Shown: positions 55,564-64,000 of the stretch, in pieces | Position numbering within the stretch: the stretch's first letter is position 1 | Layout: the number at the start of each line of letters is the position of its first letter | DNA from: Saturnia japonica | Taxonomy: Eukaryota > Arthropoda > Insecta > Lepidoptera > Saturniidae | DNA: 64,000 bases | Assembly: GCA_033032175.1 (NCBI GenBank) | Contig: CM065328.1 | Location: 7,874,690-7,938,689 of the forward strand | Direction: 5' to 3' | Notes under the pieces: generated by a model | Seen by the model: only the letters and a program-made list of their open reading frames with translations | Told to the model about the DNA's origin: nothing | The model's database searches: none | Made by a program: the position numbers and the translations under genes

Positions 55564-55850
55564 GAGACGGGGCGGGGGGGGCCGTCTCCTCATTGCACTG
55601 GTTCGGCAGGCGGAGGAGACAGCTATCGTGTATCATAGCTGTCTCCTAATTAGGCCGGGACCCGGTTAGCCGGGCCGGCCGCCGGGGCGACGTGGCTGAA
55701 TGCTAACGCAGTGCCCACGTCGCCCCAGTATGGCGGCGGATGGTACACCGCGGAGTTTTTTAGTGAGTATGAGTCTCACATAACCACTCTACCCCTCATT
55801 CGAGTGTGTACCCATGACGGGTTTTCCTACTCCGCGTTAACAAAAAAAAA
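55563..55850 (+). other. structured 3' UTR of the R1-clade element
   Basis: Four perfect stems in under 200 bases: GGAGACGG/CCGTCTCC (55563-55570, 55582-55589), GGAGACAGCTAT/ATAGCTGTCTCC (55615-55626, 55635-55646), CCCGG/CCGGG (55661-55665, 55670-55674) and GGGGCGACGTGG/CCACGTCGCCCC (55684-55695, 55715-55726). An unstructured stretch and nine A follow. In R1-clade elements the 3' UTR is what the reverse transcriptase recognises, so this tail may allow copying by an intact relative. Confidence 0.7.
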
Positions 55851-55854
55851 TTAA

Positions 55855-56730
55855 TAATACACTACAACACAAATGAACAGTCAATAATGATAATTAAAAC
55901 TAAAACTGTCTATAATGTGTGTTGTCGTTAGTATAGAGTGAACAATGCTGTGTAAGAAATTACGTCAAGAACCACAGAAAACTCAGGCTTAATGCAGGGA
56001 TTCGAACTCAAGTCGATCGATGCAGAGGCTGTACACATAAGCAACTAAGCCATTATTTGCTTTCAGACTTCTTCTCAAACTTTATTCACGTGACGTTGGC
56101 AGAATTGTGGATGTTCAATTGCCACTAAATTAAAAGAAGGATATTTTCGTAACAAATAAATAATAAGAAATAAAGTGTTTTCAAACCCACTCAAATAGAA
56201 AGCTCTTAACGAAGAAAAACTTTTAAATTAATACTACTATAATTAGGTACGTTTTCTCTATATTGTTTCTTTAGACTTTAATACACCACCACATTACCTG
56301 GCAATGTTTCAAGACAATTGCCATCTCAAGCTATTTTTAACTTTAACTTTAATTGCCTATTTATAGCGATTTCAGTGAACTATTCTATTAATCATATTAT
56401 GTACTTAAGTGTACTAGAGAGAACGCTCGTAGCTAACTCGTAAATCCATATTACGCGTAAGTTATTTTAACGTCTGCATCTAATAATTAGTGTTTAGTTT
56501 GATTATAAGAATTTACTTACATTAATCTAGATATAAAGCAAATTGATTTTATATAGCAAAATTTTGTAATGGTATATTTGATTTGTAGTGTTTTTGTCCT
56601 TATTTAGTTTAGTTTTGTATTGTAGAGCTCAGAGGTAATAAAATTCCGTTTGCAGTAAAATATTTTTTAGTTAAAGGTGCAGTAAAAGATGTTTTAGACT
56701 TGGTAAGACCAGAACAAGTTTTTTTACATA
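55855..56730. other. mostly unassigned; SINE-like scrap
   Basis: 55990-56062 carries a minus-strand family S head ('gggattcgaactcaagtcga' then 'tcgatgcagaggctgtacac'). The rest is AT-rich and empty. Confidence 0.45.
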
Positions 56731-56734
56731 ATAG

Positions 56735-57050
56735 TGTCAAGTTTTATAATAAGATCCCGAAGCACATCACTGATTAGCCGGACAACAAGTTCAATGACGA
56801 TATCAAGCCGGTTTCAATATCATAATGTTATTTTATAGGGTGGACCATTATACGAATGATATTGATGTCTAGAAGTGACTCCCTGTCTGTGTGTTTACTA
56901 AATTATTATAATTGTATTATAACAAAACTATTGTACAGTTGAAAAAAAAAGATAAACCCGATCAAGTTTCTTGTTGTCTCTCCTCGATGACTGGGAAGTT
57001 TTCCCTAACCGGTAAAAAAGACCAAAGTTTTACCGATAACGTTTAATTAA
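56735..57050 (+). pseudogene. LINE family L tail, copy 4
   Basis: Encodes in broken frames FYNKIPKHITD, PDNKFNDDI and VDHYTNDIDV, then 'aagtgactccctgtctgtgt' and a 3' UTR with 'gatcaagtttcttgttgtct'. Closest to 21640-21935, same orientation. Confidence 0.7.
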
Positions 57051-57150
57051 AAGGCAGAAATTTCTAGACTATTTTTAAAAATCGTTAATTAGATGATCGG
57101 AGCGACAATCAAATCAAATGGATGGACCAAGAAATATTTAGTGACAGTTT

Positions 57151-57176
57151 TAGTTTAGTTTAGTTTAGTTTTTAGT
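57151..57176. repeat. (TTTAG)n microsatellite
   Basis: About five tandem TTTAG units, flanked by a second AGTGACAG motif. Not the TTAGG telomere repeat of insects. Confidence 0.8.
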
Positions 57177-57214
57177 TAGTATTTAGTGACAGCTAGTCAG
57201 ATGGGCATTAGAAA

Positions 57215-57352
57215 AAGCCCTATTACCATGCTATCTATAGGTTCATCACGATGTTTTCCTTCATCGAAAGCTCGGGCTCATTGTAGGAATGCGAACCCAC
57301 GTTGATCGAGCGATGTCCGTACACACTACTCTACAGATCCATTATCTTCTAT
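57215..57352 (-). repeat. SINE-like repeat (family S)
   Basis: 'ttcatcacgatgttttcctt', 'gaatgcgaacccacgttgat' and 'cgagcgatgtccgtacacac' reproduce the head and body of the family in minus orientation. Confidence 0.55.
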
Positions 57353-57359
57353 TGTTTCA

Positions 57360-58235
57360 TCAGTCAATTCGATCCTTTGCATTTTGGAATTAACCCAAAG
57401 TGTTTTTAATTGTTGTGACAGCCGATAAAGTAAAAAAAAAAATTTATTCATCTTTGCGTACAAAACTAATAACAAATATTTAATGAATTTCGATCAGGTT
57501 TTCGCAAAATTTTATCTGCCATACGAAAAATAACACGGGTTGCACACAATTAAGATTTCTCTTTAAAAGTCTGAGCAATAATGATAAATGTAAAGAATAT
57601 TAGAAAACGTTATTATTTTGAATAGCTTTGCTACAGAAGTAAAGTGTACACAAAAAGCTATTTCACTAATAACTTAACGCTTACTAAATAGATTTTAATA
57701 ATTTTTTCCCTAAAAGTATTTCGGTATTAATGAAAATTGCAAGTAAAATTATAAGGTGTTCTGAATATTTCAACGTTAACAGACATAAATATACTAAGAA
57801 AAGTGTATTCCGTCAGAGAATAAGGCCACAAAACTCCTAAACTCAAGACATAATCCTAAAGGATTTGTAAATTCATTACCCGCGATAAAAGTTGCCGGCG
57901 AATTAAAATGGAGATTATGAACTTTGAAGCGGACTGCAAAGTTGGATCAGGGACTGTTACACTTTACGATATTCGCGAAGTAGAACGGTGGCGTATTATC
58001 AACAGTTATAATTCTAATTGATTGCTACCTACCACTCTGTTCGCGTGAAACAGGTTTTGCTGTCCCTTGTCGATCATATGCTGCTCCTAACAGTTTCCTG
58101 TTACAGCAGGCAGCACTCAAACTCCATTTTGACGATCTTGATGACCTCGCAAATCAATGATATGGATACAATGGCTGGTAAAGGCGTCATATTAAACATA
58201 CTATTTGACATAGTAAGGGTATACAAAGAAGAGTG
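57360..58235. other. no supported gene
   Basis: A non-repeated, slightly GC-richer patch at 57895-58000 has no long ORF. The ORF at 58018-58248 shows no motif. Confidence 0.4.
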
Positions 58236-58239
58236 CAAG

Positions 58240-58375
58240 AGTATATAAGGCGTAGCGGACAAGAAGCGACACTGCCAAGTTCGGTGAAGCTGTAAATGCC
58301 GCAGCGGCTTCAAGGCCCCTAACGCTAACAGTATAATCAGTTAAAAAAAAAAAAAAAAAACAAAAAAAAAAAAAA
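58240..58375 (+). repeat. LINE 3' end, family T, with poly(A)
   Basis: 'gccgcagcggcttcaaggcc' then 'cctaacgctaacagt' and a long A run interrupted by two C (58343-58380). Matches the minus-strand end at 11345-11420 base by base in blocks, but carries poly(A). Confidence 0.65.
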
Positions 58376-58384
58376 ACAAAAGAA

Positions 58385-60360
58385 GCGACGCATTTTTGCT
58401 TGAAACGTGAAATAGTAACGTTCTCGCTCGAGCAATCGGATCATGTAGACTAAAGTCATATATATCCGATCTTAGTTGTGAATGTGCAATTATACTTGGA
58501 GCTACGATCTTTCTTGTCAGTCAGCTCTTTATTTCTTGTAGAACTCGAGAGAATCAATTTTCTGCTTTAAATAATTCTCCAATCCTATCGTTTTTAACAA
58601 GCGTCTCTCATTTGGAGTGGTCAATCTGTTTATGTGTATTTTAAACTCATCTTTATAGTGTAAGATCTGCTCTCCTTTCTTTCGCTTGCCTTCTTGAAAT
58701 TTACCGTACAAAATGCTTTAAGATAATAAATACATAAAACGTAATAAATAAACATAATGTACAACATCGGTTTACAGGACACAAGAGATTGCAGATTCCG
58801 GGAAAGTGCGGACAAAACACCAAAGCACCTCTTTTGTAAATATGACCTACTAAAACGAACTTCAGTAGTATGGGCTGATCACAACGAGCGATCTCATTGG
58901 TCACAGTGATACAAGACAGCATGCTGAACTGTGAAGAGGCTCTACCAAAGAATTTATATCAAGGGTTGCTTGTCAAATCGACTTGTCAGAGCGCATTAGT
59001 CAATTACACAACTGTACCGGAAGTCGCTGCATCTAAATAATTTCAAATAATCTTATTGTCTCACATGCATAAGCCCTCGTTCAATAATAGTCAACCTTTC
59101 TTTATACCCACATTTGTATATATTTTAGTAGTAAAATTTTCGATTCGCCTATCGGTCTCACAGTAATGCTAGTTTTGTAAAACATTTGAAGTATAAACTT
59201 ATGAAACTCGTTTAACATTATATTGTCTACAACATAAGCTTACAGAATATAAAATTTCGCTAAATCAATCAAGCGGCTTTTGAATAAAATCTACACATAC
59301 CAACAGACATTGTTATGTGACATTAGCGATCAGTGTTCTTTAAGAAACATTTGGAACAAAATTACATACGCAGTCAAAACTACATATTATATTTATTAAT
59401 ATAAATAGTGACCAACAGTAATTTTAACGTAATATTATATTAATAATGAAGTACAATAGTATTTAACAAATTGTACATATGATTTTTAGGTTGTTTTAAT
59501 TGAAATGTAAAAAAAAATCCAAATCTTGTGAACATCAGTTCACACGGTGATAAATTCCGATGAATTCAAAACCAGTAAATGGTGTTTTTCCTTTTTTTCA
59601 TATCCGTAGCTACACGGTAGAGAGCGCACTACGTACATGCTTTATTCATAGTCCTTAGTTCGCACAGACCGAGTTCATATTCATGGTATTCGGGCGTTAT
59701 TCAAGTATCAGTACAAGGGATTTACGAAAATCCAATTTCTTTTGAAAATACAACAATTTTAGTACATAAAAATAAATATTCATATATTTTTTTAAACAAG
59801 CTTTTCTTGAATTTTTCAGTTGTACTAAAATGAAAAAAAAATGTTCAAGGGCTATGCTGAATGTTATATATAAGGTAACCATTTCACTCGGTACTTACGT
59901 CATGGTGGTGCATAACAAATAACTTTTCCGCCATCGTTGGAATTCTGTCATATTGGAATCGCGTTACTTAACTAACCACCCAATCGAAATATGTAACCTA
60001 AATTTCAACTCAAACTGTTGGCGATAACTGTTTTAAAATTCAGTTTGCAAGATTTGACACATACTAACAAAGGATGTTGAATAAAAGCGTGTAAAAAAGT
60101 GGTCAAATGATTTCAAGTTTGAAATAGTCACTGAACACACAAATACAAACAAAACAAATAGGCAGCAAAAACGTTCTTCATAAATGGTAATGCCGCAATC
60201 AAGAAAATATTACATAACTTGTTTTAATATTAATCAATCTGAATTTCTGTATTAAAGATATTTTTTTTATTTTTGCTAGATAGCTAATATGTAGGCGACT
60301 GATTTCGAATTTAACAATTCCTATAATATAAGCCAAAAAAAATTGAGATATTTTAAATTA
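58385..60360. other. no supported gene
   Basis: The minus-strand ORFs at 58529-58922 overlap one another and contain no recognised motif. The rest is AT-rich. Confidence 0.4.
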
Positions 60361-60364
60361 AATT

Positions 60365-60635
60365 TTGTACACCTGAATTTTGGATATAATGTCATTTCTC
60401 ACTTGATAGGCTATAAGAATTGCCAAAATAATAATAAAAATAAACATATTTCTCTTTTTCCGTTTTTAATTACATTTTCAATGCATGGAATATTTATGTT
60501 ATTTCAAAATTGATTTCCTGTAAATTTTACCAACATTATTTCCAAAAAAATTGAGTAAAATAAGATTAAAAATCATAAATAATTACTGCATAATAAACGC
60601 GTGCAAAGTCGCGGCCACAGCTTGTATGTGATATT
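60365..60635 (+). repeat. AT-rich dispersed repeat, family V
   Basis: 'gataggctataagaattgcc' and 'taattactgcataataaacg' then 'cgtgcaaagtcgcggccaca'. The last resembles a Lep1-like terminus (hairpin CGCG...CGCGG) without the CTAG. Confidence 0.45.
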
Positions 60636-61014
60636 ATTATATCTATATAATTGGTTAACTAATACAATTCGAGTTTAAAACAACTACAACTCGAATTAAC
60701 CCAGTTAAAAAACACAGACATCTAGTACGTGGGAATCTAACAATAAACTTTATTTAACTTTAATTATTCTAGAAAAACTTGGAAAGGAAGAAAAATATTG
60801 GGAAAAACCTGACCGCTTGAAAAATATTCTGGTTGTACCACATATAAGGGAAGAAATCAAATTTATTTTCCCCTATTATTAACTCTGCAGTGGGTTCCCA
60901 GGTAGTTTCAGCTCATGGGGCGTAGAAGTTAATTCCTCGCAGAAAAGACCTTTGCCCAAGACTTTAACATTTCCCGTATGATACTGTTAATGCTTAGAAT
61001 AATATCAGTCTGTA

Positions 61015-61440
61015 AGTGTCGTACTAGTGGGCACAGGTCTCTTCCCAAGGAAAGGTAGCAACCAACAGACACCATTACCACCGCACACCGCACACTCTTG
61101 CACACCACACAGGCACATAGGTTCTGGTAAGTTAATCAGCACTCTAGCCAAAGACGAGTACCAATTTTAAACCAAACCCGGGGAAGCTTTCAAAGCTTCT
61201 AATGGCTCCAGGGCTCTTAAGCTAACAGTTCGAAAAAAAAAACAGTTCTATATTTTTTCATGAATTACAAGAACTTTTGTCATGCATTCAGGTTTTCTCA
61301 CGATGTCTTCCTTCACCATTGCCGATGGCGTTATTTGGATTAGTAAATGTAAGCTAATTCCGTTAAACTGGTTCGAACCTGCAGACATGGAATCTATATT
61401 CCACGGGTCAAAATCACAGGACCACTAATAAAACGTCGAT
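61015..61440 (-). repeat. SINE-like repeat (family U) interrupted by a family T LINE end
   Basis: 61027-61135 ('gtgggcacaggtctcttccc') and 61255-61440 ('tctcacgatgtcttccttca', 'ggttcgaacctgcagac') are the two halves of family U as seen at 20956-21172. Between them 61180-61242 is a family T tail ('ccagggctcttaagctaaca' plus A run). This reads as a nested insertion. Confidence 0.5.
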
Positions 61441-61504
61441 ATTGTTGTACGTCTACAAATGGAATTTCGATTTTATCCGATTCCAGTTACTTAATAATAT
61501 AAAC

Positions 61505-61660
61505 GCTTCTGCTTATTAATAAAGTCGCAGGTTTACCTTCACAAGCGCGCGTGGTCATCGATCATCGCCGGCTGTGTCACCGCATCCTGAATCCAGACGC
61601 GTCCGCATCCGCTCGGGTCCGGATCGGACGCATTGTGGACGGCACGCCGAATGACTGATT
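61505..61660. other. CpG-dense unique patch
   Basis: Many CpG in an otherwise AT-rich region. On the minus strand a 39-codon open stretch (VIRRAVHNASDPD ... DDHARL) is followed by a GAAGGTAAAC that could serve as a splice donor. Too short to call an exon; no homology recognised. Confidence 0.3.
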
Positions 61661-61713
61661 TTAAATGAAAGAAATATCGCATAACTACACTATGTATATA
61701 TTTTTACATAAAT

Positions 61714-61930
61714 ATATGTAAAAGGATAACTAAAACTGACTCACTGATGTTGGATGACCTGTCATGGCAGGGCACAAACTAATGCGGCTTGGACCGTGAA
61801 AATTTGCATGCGTATTCTTTTTACAATGTAGGTAACCATTAAGGAAGGATTTTTGAAAATTCAAACCCTAAGGTGGTGAAAAAGGGCATGAAAGTTTTTA
61901 TGAAAATCCGTCGTGTAAGGTGTTATAAGT
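61714..61930 (+). repeat. probable dispersed lepidopteran-type repeat
   Basis: 'aaaaggataactaaaactga', 'gtgaaaatttgcatgcgtat', 'ggatttttgaaaattcaaac' and 'aaggtggtgaaaaagggcat' follow the order of a common moth repeat remembered from other loci. It has no second copy in this window. Confidence 0.35.
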
Positions 61931-61934
61931 GTTG

Positions 61935-62460
61935 AATTACAACTTTAAATCTGAGACGCGCAAGCCAACCTCACCTGCACACGGTGCACCCTGCTGGTTA
62001 ACGTACGAAAAAATGGCGATAGCGCGATGTTAGGACTGTTTGGCCCGAACGGGTTGCGACCATCATTTACGTAGAAAATCGATCAAACTATCTATAGAAA
62101 GCGCACGAGTTAAATACAGAGCTAAGGAATTCGATAGTACTGTGTCCTAATTAGAATTATTGATGCCGATAATGAGGCTGTTGATAAATTTCAACGTTGT
62201 ATTAACATTTACTTCTTTACATTGTACAAACTAAAAGCGCAATGAAGTATTCATTCATTCACTTTTGTTAACATATTGAATAACATAGTAATAAATTTAT
62301 CAGATATTTTGTATCAATTATTTAACACGGATAAATTAAACTGAAACTATAAATCATTATAACTTAAACATCATCAGATTTTTCCATTTCCCGTACTTGG
62401 CGATGAGTAATAACAAGTTTTTTGTAACATAATTTAACGGACTCGAATTAGTTGTTATTA
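61935..62460. other. no supported gene
   Basis: 'gagacgcgcaagccaacctc' near 61951 resembles 34265-34290, a possible family B neighbour. Otherwise empty. Confidence 0.35.
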
Positions 62461-62475
62461 AAATAAAAAAATAAC

Positions 62476-62682
62476 ATGGAGTTGCAACTTAAAGCCACCT
62501 GTAAGCGTACGATAGTTGTTATAGACAGCACTCACATCACTACAGTAAAGGCACGTGAGGCGAGACGTGCGGACGGCGGAGGGGTATACTCCGCTCTTCA
62601 CTTCAGGCCCCAACTACATTTAACTCGCGCGCCTTCTATAGATCGAAACACAGCAACGCAAACTTTGGTTCCTTACAATTAA
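62476..62682 (+). other. 68-codon ORF in a CpG-rich patch, function unknown
   Basis: Begins MELQLKATCKRTIVVIDS and is rich in arginine later. The underlying DNA at 62500-62640 is GC-richer than its surroundings and not repeated in the window. No domain, signal peptide or homologue is recognised. It may be a chance ORF over a regulatory or transcribed non-coding patch. Confidence 0.2.
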
Positions 62683-62699
62683 ACCTTCTAAAGGATGTA

Positions 62700-63670
62700 C
62701 CAGCTCCAACAGGTAAGTTGTGTATACATTTTTATGATTTTTTTTTATAGACACAAAAGTTGAAACAAATAAGAAAATAATCACCAATATTTGTATACAA
62801 TTATTATTAATAAAGGACGTAAAAGGAAAAAACTTAATAGACAAACAAGAAAGTAATTCAGAAAGTATTCAACAAGCAGTGCGAAACAGATAGAGATTTC
62901 ACTGGTAATATCCGGCACAACGCTTTGGTAAAAGGAAAATTCATTCCCCTTTCGCTGTTGTTTTCCTTCACTATTGATTGCGGCCGGCGGCCGTCAGTCT
63001 CCTCTATATGTGAATACGTTCTGTTAATTAAACCCTGGATTTTGTTATGTCTGTGGATTTGTTTGTTTTTTCTGTAAACTGAAATATTTTATTAATAATT
63101 AGAACACGTACTTTGCATACAATACTCCACACTTGATCTATCTATTTTTTTAAAAGGGGAGCTTCTAATGTAAATAAATCTAAACTTATATTTCAATAAA
63201 ACTCTTCTCCTATTTTTTCATTAATATATTAGTATTACTCATATAAAAAGGACTCAATTTAGGAATCAGGAAGCGGATCCCGTATCATTAAAACGGGCGA
63301 CAAGATTATTTGTTAAATAGCCTAAACGCATTACAATTATTATTATTACAATGTTGCAAAACAAATTTCACATTCAACATCAAAATGGACCTCAGCTCAG
63401 GATGTTCTATGGCAAATTGCTATAGTGCTGGTTTTCAATGGAGCCCGCACTAATACTAATGGCCTTAGATTACATCCGAGTAGCCTAAGGTAATATAAGC
63501 AGACCGACTGATTGCTGTTGCAGCGCTGATATAAGACAAAGGGTACAGGGTAGTTTGCGAATAGTAAGAAGCAACATTACAAAAACAAATAGTAATGATA
63601 CACACCATATTGTATTGCAAACTCAAATAGGTACTTCTTGTTGATACAAAGATTTCCATAGTAAATAACC
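62700..63670. other. no supported gene
   Basis: AT-rich with small ORFs on the minus strand without motifs. Confidence 0.4.
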
Positions 63671-63674
63671 CTTC

Positions 63675-64000
63675 TTCTCCCTCTTCTGGATTATGCTGAC
63701 GTTGCTTACTTGGGCCTCTCAGAAGATCTCTTAAATAAACTTGATCGTCTACTCAATAACTGTATCCGTTTCATCTTACGTCTTTGAAAGTCTGATCATG
63801 TATCTGAATACCGAACCAGACTGAAATGGCTACCTATTCAGCAACGTAATATAAAAATACTTTGTCTTCTTTTCTCCGTACTTCAATAATGCCCCAATCC
63901 CCTAAATATTTTAATATTTCAATCTCTTGCAGATACGCACAATAGACAGATGAGATCTTCTGGCTCTTCTGACTCACTACTTGGAGTAATTGAATATTGG
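63675..64000 (+). pseudogene. LINE reverse-transcriptase C-terminal fragment, running off the window
   Basis: The plus strand encodes LLDYADVAYLGLSEDLLNKL, DRLLNNCIRFILRL, stop, KSDHVSEYRTRLKWLPIQQR and NIKILCLLFSVLQ. This matches the post-reverse-transcriptase region of Jockey/CR1-type LINEs (Q..q...R.i..l....h.s.yr..l.WLpi..Rr). One stop (near 63783) and frame changes show decay. The 3' part lies outside the window. Confidence 0.65.

Larger units (their letters stand above)
52840..55850 (+). mobile_element. R1-clade non-LTR retrotransposon lacking reverse transcriptase
   Basis: GC-rich block between AT-rich flanks. Order: a leader of uncertain start, ORF1 with coiled-coil-like and proline-rich regions and three zinc knuckles, ORF2 limited to an endonuclease domain, a 3' UTR with several strong hairpins, and a short A run (55842-55850). 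The reverse transcriptase that should follow the endonuclease (over 2 kb in relatives) is absent, yet both the start and a plausible 3' end are kept. So this is an internal deletion, not the usual 5' truncation. It is not inserted in rDNA or in telomeric repeats here. Confidence 0.82.

Noticed and set aside
57151..57176. Telomere-type repeat.
   Set aside because: The unit is TTTAG, not the insect TTAGG, and there are only about five units: an ordinary microsatellite.

Overview
The window reads as nuclear DNA of an insect, most likely a moth or butterfly (Lepidoptera). The background is AT-rich and full of short relics. The repeat types I recognise are those of lepidopteran genomes: Jockey and R1 clade LINEs, RTE-like LINE tails, Lep1-like Helitrons ending in a small hairpin plus CTAG, several mariner lineages and tRNA-headed SINEs. 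I can support no cellular protein-coding gene and no functional tRNA or rRNA gene. Everything with recognisable coding content is mobile DNA, so the window is best read as intergenic or intronic repeat DNA.

Layout: 1-2470 holds two dispersed repeats and a nearly intact Tc1/mariner-superfamily transposon (1152-2467) with perfect 32-bp inverted ends and a frameshifted transposase. 2500-14280 is AT-rich DNA with LINE tails, SINE-like repeats (including a tail-to-tail inverted pair at 7.26-7.75 kb) and long stretches without signal. 14288-18978 (minus strand) is a nearly full-length Jockey-clade retrotransposon with an open 894-codon endonuclease/reverse transcriptase frame. A Lep1-like Helitron abuts its 5' side. 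19-35 kb is a mosaic of SINE, LINE-tail and MITE-like relics.

35.3-36.4 kb and 39.9-40.9 kb hold two decayed mariners of different lineages, each with a damaged catalytic residue. 40969-41906 is a compact non-coding LTR element (TRIM type): two 194-bp LTRs, a 4-bp target duplication, a primer-binding site, a polypurine tract and an internal minisatellite. 42-52.6 kb is again repeat mosaic, with a 117-bp MITE (47206-47322) and LINE tails. About 52.84-55.85 kb is an R1-clade retrotransposon whose ORF1 is interrupted by two in-frame TAG codons. It keeps the endonuclease but has no reverse transcriptase, and ends in a strongly hairpinned 3' UTR. 56-64 kb returns to repeat mosaic and ends inside another LINE fragment.

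The elements share no pathway. The most notable points are the TRIM element, the RT-less R1 derivative with its structured tail, the UAAUG stop/start overlap found in both retrotransposons although they belong to different clades, and several dispersed repeat families that can be defined from copies inside this window alone. Clade and family names rest on motif recognition, not on database searches.
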